A DNA stretch of 64,000 nucleotides. Source: Fusobacterium perfoetens ATCC 29250 (GTDB taxonomy: Bacteria > Fusobacteriota > Fusobacteriia > Fusobacteriales > Fusobacteriaceae). A program made the position numbers and the translations under genes. Below, one piece after another: positions 45,539 to 54,459 of this stretch. Position 1 is the stretch's first letter. Each line of letters opens with the position of its first letter. The notes beneath the pieces were generated by a model that did no database searches, had not been told where the DNA came from, and saw only the letters and a list, made by a program, of their open reading frames with translations. The stretch covers positions 62,001-126,000 of the forward strand of contig NZ_JHXW01000003.1 of assembly GCF_000622245.1 (NCBI RefSeq), in the 5' to 3' direction.

Positions 45539-45889
45539 ATGAATACAGAATTTAGTATTGTAGAAAAAAGAGAAGGAGAGGTTATTATATATAGTATAAC
45601 TGGTGAGTTAGATGCTTTAGTGGCTCCTCAATTAAAAGATAAAATTTCTCATGAAATTGAAGAAGGAGAGAAAAATTTTATTATTAATTTTGAAGAGGTT
45701 GTTCATATTAATAGCTTAGCTTTAGGAATATTAAGAGGAAAATTAAAATCAGCTAGAGAAGCTGGTGGAGATATAAAATTGGCAAAATTAAATGAACATA
45801 TAAAATCAATATTTGAAATGATAGGATTAGATGAATTATTTGAGATATATGAAACAGAAAAGGAAGCATTAGAAAATTTTAATAAATAA
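45539..45889 (+). CDS. STAS-domain anti-sigma factor antagonist (RsbV-like)
   Basis: A 116-residue STAS protein: YSITGELDALVAPQLKDKI at the N-terminus and the phosphorylation-loop region VVHINSLALGILRG, with S59 at the place equivalent to Ser58 of SpoIIAA. The usual DSSGLG loop is NSLALG. It starts two bases after the kinase gene, with AAAGGAGG inside the kinase's end; the pair forms a partner-switch module. rny follows 25 bases later. Confidence 0.87.
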   Translation: MNTEFSIVEKREGEVIIYSITGELDALVAPQLKDKISHEIEEGEKNFIINFEEVVHINSLALGILRGKLKSAREAGGDIKLAKLNEHIKSIFEMIGLDELFEIYETEKEALENFNK

Positions 45890-45914
45890 TAAATTATTAT
45901 AGAAAGGATTGAAT

Positions 45915-47480
45915 ATGAATTATATATTAGGAGTAGGATTAGGAATAATCGGACTTAGTATAATTTTTGCTTTATTATACAAAAAGTCTGTTATAGATAA
46001 AAAGATAGAAGAATTAAAAAATATGGAAGATGAACAATTAAAAGGGCAAATTAAAGCTAAAGAAATAATAAAAAATGCTGAATCAGAAGCATTAATAGTA
46101 AAGAAAGATATAGAATTAAAGGCTAAAGAAATAGCTTATCAAATAAAAGAGGAAGCTGAGAAAGAAATAAAAGCTTCTAAAAATGAAATATTACAAAAAG
46201 AATTAAGAATAACAAGAAAAGAAGAAAATATTGATAATAAATTAGAAAAAATAGAACAAAAAACATTAGAACTTGAAAAGCAAGAAGAAGTTTTAGAAGA
46301 AAAATTACAAGAAATAGAGAATTTAAAATTAAAAGAAGAAGAAGAACTTGAAAAAATATCAGGACTTTCTAAAAATGAGGCTAAAGAACTTCTTATTTCT
46401 AAATTAAAAGATAGTTTAACACATGAAACAGCAATGGTTATAAAAGATTATGAAGCTAGATTAGAAGAGACAAAAGAAGATATGGCTAAGAGAATAATTT
46501 CAACAGCAATAGGAAAAGCTGCTTCTGAATATGTTGTCGACTCAACAGTGTCAGTTGTAAATCTTCCAAATGACGAAATGAAAGGAAGAATTATTGGAAG
46601 AGAGGGAAGAAATATACGGACTATAGAATCTTTAACAGGAGTAGATGTAATTATAGATGATACTCCAGAAGCCGTAGTTCTTTCAAGTTATGATGGAGTT
46701 AAAAGAGAAGTAGCAAGAAGAGCTATTGATAAATTAATTTCTGATGGAAGAATACATCCAGGAAAAATAGAAGAATTAGTTAATAAAGCAAGAAAAGAAA
46801 TAGAAAAAGATATTATAGATACTGGAGAACAAGCTATCTTAGAAGTTGGAGTACAAGGACTTCATCCAGAAATTGTAAAAACTTTAGGAAAATTAAAATA
46901 TAGAACAAGTTATGGACAAAATGTGTTAGTGCATTCAATAGAAGTTGCAAAACTTTGTGGAGTATTAGCTGCTGAATTAGGATGTAATGTAAAATTAGCT
47001 AAAAGAGCTGGGCTTTTACATGATATAGGAAAAGTTTTAGACCATGAAACTGAATCTTCTCATGCAATAATTGGAGGAGAATTTTTAAGAAAATTTGGAG
47101 AAAAAGAGGAAGTTATCAATGCTGTAATGGCTCATCATAATGAAGTTGAAAAGAAAACGGTTGAAGCTGTATTGGTTCAGGCAGCAGATGCTGTATCTGC
47201 TTCTAGACCTGGTTCGAGAAGAGAAACTTTATCTGCTTACTTAAAGAGATTAGCTTCTCTAGAAGAAATAGCAAACTCATTTAAAGGAGTTGAATCTTCT
47301 TATGCTATTCAAGCTGGAAGAGAAATGAGAATAATTGTAAATCCTGAGACAATTTCGGATGATGAAGCTATAATTATGGCTAGAGAAATGGCTAAAAAAA
47401 TTGAGGATACAATGCAATATCCAGGTCAAATAAAAGTTACTATTTTAAGAGAAACAAGAGCTACAGAATATGCAAGATAA
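45915..47480 (+). CDS. rny: Ribonuclease Y
   Basis: A 521-residue membrane-anchored endoribonuclease that starts mRNA decay. An N-terminal helix ([19 protein letters not shown]) is followed by a long coiled coil (residues about 30-200), a KH domain with [16 protein letters not shown] and an HD domain with [12 protein letters not shown]. The start is ATG at 45915, six bases after AAAGGA; an in-frame TTG at 45909 abuts that site. Being in the same operon as the RsbW/RsbV-like pair is noteworthy but may only reflect shared transcription. Confidence 0.96.
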   Translation: MNYILGVGLGIIGLSIIFALLYKKSVIDKKIEELKNMEDEQLKGQIKAKEIIKNAESEALIVKKDIELKAKEIAYQIKEEAEKEIKASKNEILQKELRITRKEENIDNKLEKIEQKTLELEKQEEVLEEKLQEIENLKLKEEEELEKISGLSKNEAKELLISKLKDSLTHETAMVIKDYEARLEETKEDMAKRIISTAIGKAASEYVVDSTVSVVNLPNDEMKGRIIGREGRNIRTIESLTGVDVIIDDTPEAVVLSSYDGVKREVARRAIDKLISDGRIHPGKIEELVNKARKEIEKDIIDTGEQAILEVGVQGLHPEIVKTLGKLKYRTSYGQNVLVHSIEVAKLCGVLAAELGCNVKLAKRAGLLHDIGKVLDHETESSHAIIGGEFLRKFGEKEEVINAVMAHHNEVEKKTVEAVLVQAADAVSASRPGSRRETLSAYLKRLASLEEIANSFKGVESSYAIQAGREMRIIVNPETISDDEAIIMAREMAKKIEDTMQYPGQIKVTILRETRATEYAR

Positions 47481-47495
47481 ATAAAAATTAATTTT

Positions 47496-47540
47496 AAATA
47501 GCTGAGTTAAAATAAAATTTTACTCAGTTATTTTTTTTAA
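47496..47540 (+). terminator. Terminator of rny
   Basis: AAATAGCTGAGT (47496-47507) pairs with ACTCAGTTATTT (47522-47533) with one G-U pair, then T-rich sequence. Confidence 0.8.
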
Positions 47541-47627
47541 AATTATTATATAAAAATTAATTTTCAATAAAATTAATGTACTAAAAAAGTTTAAAATATT
47601 TTTTTTTAATAAAAAAAGAAAAAAGTG

Positions 47628-47656
47628 TTGACTTTTTTTTAAAAAAAAGGTATATT
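47628..47656 (+). promoter_or_regulatory. Promoter of nanM
   Basis: TTGACT (47628-47633), a 17-base spacer and TATATT (47651-47656). Confidence 0.75.
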
Positions 47657-47663
47657 TTAAATA

Positions 47664-47677
47664 TGAACGCGAGAACA
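47664..47677. promoter_or_regulatory. Candidate LacI-type operator at the nanM start point
   Basis: TGAACGCGAGAACA is an imperfect palindrome around a central CG and begins seven bases after the -10 element. It is a G+C-rich patch in otherwise A/T-only sequence. The LacI regulator encoded two genes on is the likely binder (inference). Confidence 0.4.
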
Positions 47678-47712
47678 GTTTTTATAAAAATTATAAATTA
47701 TGGAGGGATTGT

Positions 47713-48843
47713 ATGAAAAAATTTGCTTTAGTTTCACTTATTTCTATTTTAGCTTTAACAGGATGTACAAATGTAAAAGCTCCTAATGTTGAGAAAAAAA
47801 TAACTTGGGAACATGCAGGAAATTTACCAGCGCAAAAAGGATTTGAGAAAAATATTGGAGTAGCTGGAGTTTTATCAGGAACACTTGAAAATAAATATGT
47901 TGTTGTAGGTGGAGGAGCAAATTTCCCATTTGAACCAGTTGCTGTAGGTGGAGCAAAAAAAACATATTCAGATATTTATTTATTAGAAGCTGATGGAAGT
48001 AAATTAAATACAGTTGATCATATTAATTGGATAAATGAAATAGGATATGGAGCTTCTGTAACAACAAAAGACGGAGTATATTATTTAGGAGGATCTACTA
48101 ATCCAGAAGGAGATAATGATATCTTATTAGTGAAAGTTGTAGAAGGAAAATTAAAAGTTGAAAAAATAGGAGATTTACCTTTTACACTACAAAATGGTGG
48201 AGCAGTTGAAAAAGATGGAAAATTATATGTATTTGCTGGAAAACAAGATGGTCAAGCTACAAATAAATTATGGTCTTATGATTTAGCAACAAAAGAAGTT
48301 AAAGAATTAGCTCCAATACCAGGAGCATCTGGAAGAACTCAAGCAGTAGGACAAATATTAAATGGAGAATTATATGTATTTGGTGGAGGAACTTCAGTAG
48401 CTTATACAGATGGATATAAATACAATTTTTTAACTAATGAATGGACAAAAGTTGCTTCTGTAGAATTAGATGGAAAAGGAATATCAGTATTAGGAGCAAA
48501 CTCAGTTAAATTAAATGATTCTGAAATGTTAGTTATTGGAGGATTTGATAAAGCTATTTGGGATGATGCAAATTATAATTTAGGAACTTTAAAAGGTAAA
48601 AAATTAGAACAATATAAAGCTGGATATTTTGGAGCAGATCCTAAAGATTTCAATTGGAATAAAAATATATTAGTATATAATGCTACTAAAAATGAATGGA
48701 GAACTTTAGGAGAAATACCATTTGATGCTCCATGTGGAGAAGGATTAGCTATAATTAATAATAAAATTTATTCAATAAATGGAGAAATAAAACCAGGTGT
48801 AAGAACAGATAGAATGTTTGCTGGAACAATTTTAAGAAAATAA
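47713..48843 (+). CDS. nanM: N-acetylneuraminate epimerase (mutarotase), lipoprotein form
   Basis: A 376-residue Kelch-type beta-propeller. NanM speeds conversion of alpha- to beta-sialic acid in the periplasm, aiding uptake. Kelch motifs recur (VVGGGANFPFEPVAVGGAKKT; GGAVEKDGKLYVFAG; GELYVFGGGTSVAYTDG; the ending IYSINGEIKPGVRTDRMF). It has a lipobox, LALTGC (Cys 18), so it should be membrane-tethered. GGAGGG precedes the ATG. A LacI-type regulator follows. Sialate transporter and lyase genes are not in the window. Confidence 0.9.
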   Translation: MKKFALVSLISILALTGCTNVKAPNVEKKITWEHAGNLPAQKGFEKNIGVAGVLSGTLENKYVVVGGGANFPFEPVAVGGAKKTYSDIYLLEADGSKLNTVDHINWINEIGYGASVTTKDGVYYLGGSTNPEGDNDILLVKVVEGKLKVEKIGDLPFTLQNGGAVEKDGKLYVFAGKQDGQATNKLWSYDLATKEVKELAPIPGASGRTQAVGQILNGELYVFGGGTSVAYTDGYKYNFLTNEWTKVASVELDGKGISVLGANSVKLNDSEMLVIGGFDKAIWDDANYNLGTLKGKKLEQYKAGYFGADPKDFNWNKNILVYNATKNEWRTLGEIPFDAPCGEGLAIINNKIYSINGEIKPGVRTDRMFAGTILRK

Positions 48844-48870
48844 TAAAATATAAAAAAGAAGGAGCTTACT

Positions 48871-49872
48871 ATGATTACTCAAAAAGAAATAGCAGAAAAA
48901 TTAGGAATTAGTAGAACAACTGTTGCAAGAGCTATTAATGGAAGCCCTTCTATAAAAAAAGAAACAAAAGAAAAAATAATGGAGCTAGTGAGACAATATA
49001 ATTATGAAAAAAATTATATAGGTAGCTCACTAGCTATAAAAAATAAAAAAATTATTTATGCACTTGTTGTAAAATCTAAAAATGAATATTATACAACTGA
49101 AATAAATAGAGGTCTTCAAGAAGCAAAAGATGAATTTAAAGCTTATAATATAAAATTTAAAATAATACAAACAGATATAAATGATGAAAAGGCCCAGTTA
49201 ATTAAATTAGAAGAAATATTAAAAGAGAAAATAGATGGATTAATAATAACACCATTAGCTAAAGAAAAAGTCTATAAAATGTTAAAACCATATATTCCAG
49301 AATTGAAAATAGTATCTATTGGAATAAGGTTGAATAGAAATATATCTCATGTAGGACCTAACCATAAAAAAATGGGTAGAATAGCAGGAGAAATAATGAA
49401 AAATATTCTACGAGATGATGAAAAGATTTTAATTATAGATAATGGTAATGATAAAATTTCTTCTAAAGATTATTTAGAAGGATTCTTAAGTAAGATTAAA
49501 GAAACTAAATTAACTATATTAGGTCCTATAAAAGGAGAAGGAATAGACAATACAGTTTCAATATTAAAAAAATATGCTAAAGATGGAGAATTGAAAGGAA
49601 TATATATAAATAGATATTCTCATGATTCTTTAGAAAAAGTTCCAAAAGAATTATTAATGAATAAGAAAATAGTTACTAATGGAATGGAAGATAAGATAAT
49701 AAAACTTATCAAAAATAAAATTGTTACAGCTACTATAATGGAGGAAGTTTTTTTAGAAGGTTATACTGCAGGTAAAAAGATATTTGAATTGTTAATTAAA
49801 AATAAAATAGTTGATAATAATTGGGAAATATTAAAGCCTAGAATAATTTTTTTAGAAAACTTAACAGATTAA
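48871..49872 (+). CDS. LacI-family transcriptional regulator
   Basis: A 333-residue regulator: the N-terminal LacI helix-turn-helix (ITQKEIAEKLGISRTTVARA, with the hinge NYEKNYIGSSLAIKN) and a periplasmic-binding-like effector domain ending KPRIIFLENL. It starts 27 bases after nanM with AAGGAG upstream, so it probably controls its own operon through a sialic-acid-related ligand. It resembles the sugar-binding sensors with a type 1 fold (INRGLQEAKDEFKAYNI). The ligand is not proven. Confidence 0.9.
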   Translation: MITQKEIAEKLGISRTTVARAINGSPSIKKETKEKIMELVRQYNYEKNYIGSSLAIKNKKIIYALVVKSKNEYYTTEINRGLQEAKDEFKAYNIKFKIIQTDINDEKAQLIKLEEILKEKIDGLIITPLAKEKVYKMLKPYIPELKIVSIGIRLNRNISHVGPNHKKMGRIAGEIMKNILRDDEKILIIDNGNDKISSKDYLEGFLSKIKETKLTILGPIKGEGIDNTVSILKKYAKDGELKGIYINRYSHDSLEKVPKELLMNKKIVTNGMEDKIIKLIKNKIVTATIMEEVFLEGYTAGKKIFELLIKNKIVDNNWEILKPRIIFLENLTD

Positions 49873-50013
49873 TAAAGTTAAAAGAAACAAATATGTTTCG
49901 ATTCTTATATTTTTAAATTTAATATTCATAATAATTTTTTTAAACAATGATATTTTTACTTAATTTAATAATGGAAATTTGAAGTTTATAAATTGTTATA
50001 AAAACTAAAATAT

Positions 50014-50050
50014 AAAAAGCTGGAGAAATTTTAATTTCTTCAGCTTTTTT
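50014..50050. terminator. Bidirectional terminator between lacI-type gene and uraA
   Basis: AAAAAGCTGGAGAAAT (50014-50029) pairs with ATTTCTTCAGCTTTTT (50034-50049) with one G-U pair. It serves both converging genes. Confidence 0.85.
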
Positions 50051-50078
50051 CATTTAAATTTATAACTAAAATTAAAAA

Positions 50079-51302
50079 TTAATCAACATCAGGAAAAATT
50101 TTATTTAAAATAATTCCAACAATAGCAGCAATAGCAAGTCCAGAAAGAGAAACTGTTTTCCAAATAACAATGTTATCAATTCCAATTCCTAAAACTAAGA
50201 TAAGAGAAGAAATAAGTAAATTTCTTGATAATGAAAAATCTAATTTAGATTCAATAAGAGTTCTCATACCAATCGATGCAATCATTCCAAATAATATTAC
50301 AGAGATTCCACCCATGACAGGAGAAGGAATTGTTTGTAAAATTACTCCAAATTTTCCAATAAAAGATAGAATTATAGCATAACAAGCCGCAATTCTTAAA
50401 ATAAAAGGGTCATAAACTTTTGTTACTGCTAAAACTCCAGTATTTTCTCCATAAGTTGTATTAGCAGGACCTCCTAAAAAACCAGCAGCAATAGTAGCCA
50501 ATCCATCACCTAAAAGTGTTCTACTTATTCCAGGATTTTTAAAGAAATCTTTTCCAACTACAGCTCCATTAGTAGTAATATCTCCAATGTGTTCTATGAA
50601 TACTACAAGAGCTATAGGAGCAATTGCAAGAACACTAGTTAAAGAAAATTTAGGAAGAGTTGTAATTGAAGTTATAGCATCATTAGAGAATCCAATCCAA
50701 TTAGCTTGTAAAATAGGTGTAAAATCAACTAATCCCATAAATATAGAAATAATATATCCAATTGTTACAGAGATTAAAATAGGTATTAATCTAAAAAATG
50801 ATTTTCCAACAGATGAAAAGAAAACCATACTTATAACTACAACAAGAGCAACTATAAAACTTTTTATATCAAAATGTCCATTAGAATATCCAGACATAGA
50901 AATAGCAGTAGGACTAAGTCTTAATCCAATGACTACTATAATAGGTCCAACTATGATTGGTGGAAAGAAAGATTTAATTTTTTCTATTCCATATATTTTA
51001 ACAAGATAACTCATTATAACATAAATTAAACCAGCACTAATAATACCACCTTTTACTGATGCAATTCCTTCTTCTTTTAAAACTAAAGATATAGCCCCTA
51101 TAAAAGCAAAGGAAGAGCCTAAAAAAACTGGAACAATTTTTTTAGTACAAAAATGAAAAATGAGAGTTCCTATACCTGCACAAAGTAAAGCAACAGAAGG
51201 ATTTAATCCAGTTAAAAAGGGAACTAATACAGTTGCTCCAAACATAGCTAAAACATGTTGAAGACCTAATATTAATTTTCCTTTAGTAGAAATTTCATTC
51301 AT
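50079..51302 (-). CDS. uraA: Uracil permease (NCS2 family)
   Basis: A 407-residue membrane protein with about fourteen helices, a uracil-proton symporter of the UraA/PyrP type. Motifs: LGLQHVLAMFGATVLVP near the N-terminus, the substrate-binding VFIEHIGDITT, and NTTYGENTGVLAVT. The start is ATG at 51302 with GGAGG at 51310-51314 (minus strand); in-frame codons further upstream lie beyond that site. The short leader can fold so that the ribosome site is paired (see the hairpin entry). Salvage partner to the pyr operon of this window. Confidence 0.94.
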   Translation of the reverse strand: MNEISTKGKLILGLQHVLAMFGATVLVPFLTGLNPSVALLCAGIGTLIFHFCTKKIVPVFLGSSFAFIGAISLVLKEEGIASVKGGIISAGLIYVIMSYLVKIYGIEKIKSFFPPIIVGPIIVVIGLRLSPTAISMSGYSNGHFDIKSFIVALVVVISMVFFSSVGKSFFRLIPILISVTIGYIISIFMGLVDFTPILQANWIGFSNDAITSITTLPKFSLTSVLAIAPIALVVFIEHIGDITTNGAVVGKDFFKNPGISRTLLGDGLATIAAGFLGGPANTTYGENTGVLAVTKVYDPFILRIAACYAIILSFIGKFGVILQTIPSPVMGGISVILFGMIASIGMRTLIESKLDFSLSRNLLISSLILVLGIGIDNIVIWKTVSLSGLAIAAIVGIILNKIFPDVD

Positions 51303-51308
51303 AAAAAA

Positions 51309-51336
51309 ACCTCCAAATAAAATAATTTTCGGAGGT
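51309..51336 (-). promoter_or_regulatory. Hairpin masking the uraA ribosome site
   Basis: On the minus strand ACCTCC (51336-51331) can pair with GGAGGT (51314-51309), the Shine-Dalgarno of uraA, with a 16-base loop. The stem is followed by seven T and the ATG. It lies just after the -10 element, so whether the first C residues are in the RNA depends on the exact start point. Confidence 0.5.
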
Positions 51337-51337
51337 A

Positions 51338-51366
51338 ATTTTATCATAAATAACATAAAATATCAA
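51338..51366 (-). promoter_or_regulatory. Promoter of uraA
   Basis: Minus strand: TTGATA (51366-51361), a 17-base spacer, TAAAAT (51343-51338). It lies between thiN-like and uraA genes, so uraA has its own transcript. Confidence 0.55.
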
Positions 51367-51375
51367 ATAAAAAAA

Positions 51376-52008
51376 TTAAATATTTTCTATAATTCCAATT
51401 AATTTACCAGAAGAAAAACTAATATTAGCTGAATTAGAAATAATAATATTACTATTACAAAGACTTTCTCCTCTTTTTAAATTATAATTAGAGAGAGGAT
51501 ACTTGAAACCTGAAAGAGAAAGATTAGTAACTTCATCACTCATAGGAATAAAAGAAATAATAAAATTTACTTTATTATAAATTGTATGTTCATTTTCAAC
51601 TTTGAAAATGAATTCTTTTTCATCAATATAAAAAATATTTTTATATTTGAAAAGGAAATTAAGATTAGTAAGAAAATGGTCAGTTCTTCCTCCTAATCCA
51701 CCTAAGATATAAATTTCATCAAAATTTAAATCAGTGACATATTTTATGATAAGCTCACCATCAGTAAAATCTTTATCTTTATTAAATTTTACAACTTTAC
51801 AATTTGATTTTTTTAAATTTTCTAATTGATAATTTCCTAAAGAATCAAAATCTCCCCATATTTCTAGTGGGGTAATACCTAAATCTAAAGCATATTTTAA
51901 TCCACCATCAGCACAATAAATATATTTTTCATTTTTTAAAAGTTCTTTATAAAATTTATTTTTAGAATCCATTATTCCATTTAGAAAAATAAAAGCTTTT
52001 TTTTTCAT
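51376..52008 (-). CDS. Thiamine pyrophosphokinase
   Basis: A 210-residue enzyme that pyrophosphorylates thiamine to thiamine diphosphate. The motif set is complete: YCADGGLKYALDLGI, WGDFDSLG, KDKDFTDGELII and LGGLGGRTDHFLTNL (ATP and metal binding), then a beta-rich C-terminal thiamine-binding domain. AAGGAGAATT precedes the ATG. It sits between a terminator and uraA. No TPP riboswitch is evident at its 5' side. Confidence 0.92.
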   Translation of the reverse strand: MKKKAFIFLNGIMDSKNKFYKELLKNEKYIYCADGGLKYALDLGITPLEIWGDFDSLGNYQLENLKKSNCKVVKFNKDKDFTDGELIIKYVTDLNFDEIYILGGLGGRTDHFLTNLNFLFKYKNIFYIDEKEFIFKVENEHTIYNKVNFIISFIPMSDEVTNLSLSGFKYPLSNYNLKRGESLCNSNIIISNSANISFSSGKLIGIIENI

Positions 52009-52030
52009 AATTCTCCTTAAAAATTAAGAA

Positions 52031-52052
52031 AGGTTGACTTAGTTGTCAACCT
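52031..52052 (-). terminator. Terminator after the nuclease-like gene
   Basis: AGGTTGAC (52031-52038) pairs with GTCAACCT (52045-52052). The minus strand continues TTTCTTAATTTTT. Confidence 0.7.
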
Positions 52053-52053
52053 C

Positions 52054-52890
52054 TTAATCATCATCAATTAAAATATTAACTTGAATAAAAATAGGAAGAT
52101 GATCAGAAACTTCTTTTCTAGCTTTTAAATAATTTCCATTAGTAAAATCCAAAGCTCCACTAATTCCTGTGAATTCAGTAGTATATTTAGTAGAAATAAA
52201 AATATTATCATATTGATTAGCTAGACCTTTAGTTCCAATAGTAGTTTTAATATTAGGAGATATAGTATAAATAATTTTATCTTTATGAGAAAGTAATTTT
52301 TTAAATCCGCTATTTCTAACAGATAAATTAAAATCTCCACCTATTATTATGTCATTTTCTTTAGGATCTAAATTTTGAAAATAATTATATACTTTGTCTA
52401 AAGCTAAAGCTTCGGCTACTCTTTGACTTGTTTTACTTCCATAAATAGAATGAAGTAAAACAAAAGTGAAATCCATATTTCCTATTTTAAAGTCTGCACC
52501 ATAAGGTTCACGAATGAAATTATTATCATTATCTTTAAAGTATTTTCTTGATTTTAAAAATTTAACATTTTTAGTTTTATATACAAAAGCATAATATTCT
52601 TTATATTTATTAGTTCCGACAGGATAGGGAGAAATATGATAATCCCAATCCTCATTACTATATTTTTCAAGATTATCAATAACTTTTAAAACACCATTTT
52701 TAGAAAATACTTCAATAAAACCAATTATATCAAATGAATTTAAAATTTTACCAATTTCTTCATAGTCTTTTTTATTACTTCCTAATCTTAAAATATTAAA
52801 TGAAGCAATATATCCAGTTTCATTTTTTAATTGAGAAAAAGATAATAAAGCATTAAGAATAAAGAAGATTAAAATAAATATTTTTTTCAT
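52054..52890 (-). CDS. Secreted endonuclease/exonuclease/phosphatase (DNase I-like) protein
   Basis: A 278-residue protein with a signal peptide (MKKIFILIFFILNALLSFS). The domain shows the family residues: ASFNILRLG, DIIGFIEVF (metal Glu), LLHSIYG, IIGGDFNLS and SDHLPIFI (catalytic Asp-His). Members cleave DNA, RNA or phosphoesters. Start ATG at 52890, with the GTG at 52899 as a weaker alternative; no clear ribosome site, so coupling to gmhA, whose stop is 13 bases away, is likely. A secreted nuclease could supply phosphate or nucleosides. Confidence 0.85.
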   Translation of the reverse strand: MKKIFILIFFILNALLSFSQLKNETGYIASFNILRLGSNKKDYEEIGKILNSFDIIGFIEVFSKNGVLKVIDNLEKYSNEDWDYHISPYPVGTNKYKEYYAFVYKTKNVKFLKSRKYFKDNDNNFIREPYGADFKIGNMDFTFVLLHSIYGSKTSQRVAEALALDKVYNYFQNLDPKENDIIIGGDFNLSVRNSGFKKLLSHKDKIIYTISPNIKTTIGTKGLANQYDNIFISTKYTTEFTGISGALDFTNGNYLKARKEVSDHLPIFIQVNILIDDD

Positions 52891-52902
52891 ATTTATCACA
52901 TT

Positions 52903-53481
52903 TTAGTAATTTTCAGGGAACATAATTCTTTCAACACCTTCAATTATGATATGAAGTATCATCATATGAATTTCTTGGATTCTATCAGAAGTATTTCCAG
53001 GAATAATAAATTCATAATCACATGTTCCTTTAATTTTACCTCCATCTTTACCTAATAAAGCTACAGTTTTTAATCCTTGTTTTTTGGCTATATCAATAGC
53101 TTTTATTATGTTTTCAGAATTTCCACTAGTAGAAATTCCTATAAACATATCTCCTTCTTTTCCAAAAGCTTCAACACCCTTAGAAAAAATATAATCAAAG
53201 CCATAATCATTTCCAACACAAGTGATATGAGAAGATTCAGATAAAGCTATAACAGGAAGAGCTTTTCTTTCTTTTCTAAATTTTCCTGTAAATTCTTCAG
53301 CAAAATGCAAAGCATCACAGTTACTTCCACCATTTCCACAAATAAGTGCTTTATTTCCATTTTTAAATATTTTAGCTAATTCATGGGATATTTTTTCAGT
53401 AACTTTTTCTTTTTCTTCTTTTTCAATAAAATTTTTTAGTAATTCAAATTCTTCTTTATAAGATTCAATTAAATTAATCAT
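52903..53481 (-). CDS. gmhA: Sedoheptulose 7-phosphate isomerase
   Basis: A 192-residue SIS-domain isomerase, the first enzyme of ADP-heptose synthesis for lipopolysaccharide core. Seen: CGNGGSNCDALHFAEEFTGKF, then IGISTSGNSENIIKAI and the C-terminal SDRIQEIHMMILHIIIEGVE, all typical of GmhA. GGAGGG precedes the ATG. Other heptose genes (gmhB, hldE, hldD) are not in the window. Encoded between a LysR gene and the secreted nuclease-like gene. Confidence 0.9.
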   Translation of the reverse strand: MINLIESYKEEFELLKNFIEKEEKEKVTEKISHELAKIFKNGNKALICGNGGSNCDALHFAEEFTGKFRKERKALPVIALSESSHITCVGNDYGFDYIFSKGVEAFGKEGDMFIGISTSGNSENIIKAIDIAKKQGLKTVALLGKDGGKIKGTCDYEFIIPGNTSDRIQEIHMMILHIIIEGVERIMFPENY

Positions 53482-53494
53482 TATCCCTCCATAA

Positions 53495-54367
53495 TTATTT
53501 AAGCAATTTGTAATTAGAAATAAAATTCAAAAACTTAATAATAGGGACTAAAGAATTTTTATCTTTAGTAACAATAACTTGATATCCATCTTTTACTTCA
53601 CTAATTTCTTCAATAACTCTGAATTCACCATTAATGATTTCCTTATGAATAGCATAATAAGGTAGAATTACATTAGCTAATTTATTTTTTACCATTCCTT
53701 TAATAATTTGTAAACTTCCTTGAACTATAATTCTATTATCAAAATTAATTTGATATTTTTCTTCTAAAAAATTAATAGCTTTTAAATTGTTAGGAACATT
53801 ATTTCTACTTATAAGTGGATGTTCAGTAACATTATTTATATTTACATTTTCATCAGCAGTAATTAAATAATAAGGTACTTTTTCTACAGTTAATATATCC
53901 AGATTAGGGTCTACAATATGTTCTTCATCAACTAGAGCTATATCAATACTACCTTCTTTTAAAATTTTTAAAAGAGTTGGTTTATCAGCAATTTGAATTT
54001 CATACTCTATTTCAGGATATTCCTCACTAAACTCTTTCATTAATTTAGGTAATAAAGGGTCTCCAATTATAGAAGTAGAACCTATGATTATTTTAGCTTT
54101 TCCAAGTTTTATAATTCTATTAATTTCTTTTTCAGCTCTTTGAACTTTGTTAAAAATATCTTCAGCCATTCTATAAAGAGCTTCTCCAGCATAAGTAAGT
54201 CTTATTTTTTTTGAACTTCTATCAAATAATTTCGCATTTAAAAGTTCTTCAAATTTTTTTATTTGAATAGAAACGGCAGATTGATTAATATATAATTTAG
54301 TTGCAGCTTTTGTAAAACTCTTTTCTTTAGCAACTTCATAAAAGATTTTTAAATAATGCAAATCCAT
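53495..54367 (-). CDS. LysR-family transcriptional regulator
   Basis: A 290-residue regulator with the N-terminal helix-turn-helix FTKAATKLYINQSAVSIQIK and an effector domain beginning IIIGSTSIIGDPLLPKLM. The CysB/CbbR-like arrangement is typical. GGGGGAAG precedes the ATG. gmhA starts 14 bases downstream on the same strand, so it may be co-transcribed; targets are unknown. Confidence 0.92.
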   Translation of the reverse strand: MDLHYLKIFYEVAKEKSFTKAATKLYINQSAVSIQIKKFEELLNAKLFDRSSKKIRLTYAGEALYRMAEDIFNKVQRAEKEINRIIKLGKAKIIIGSTSIIGDPLLPKLMKEFSEEYPEIEYEIQIADKPTLLKILKEGSIDIALVDEEHIVDPNLDILTVEKVPYYLITADENVNINNVTEHPLISRNNVPNNLKAINFLEEKYQINFDNRIIVQGSLQIIKGMVKNKLANVILPYYAIHKEIINGEFRVIEEISEVKDGYQVIVTKDKNSLVPIIKFLNFISNYKLLK

Positions 54368-54459
54368 TGTTTCTTCCCCCTATATTAATAATAAAATAAT
54401 TTACTAATATATTTTATCATATAAATAATATATAGTACATATATTTTTAAGAAATTTTA

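Noticed and set aside
49884-49899. GAAAC-AAATAT-GTTTC as terminator of the LacI gene
   Set aside because: The stem is only 5 bp and no T run follows directly; the strong hairpin at 50014-50049 is the better terminator.
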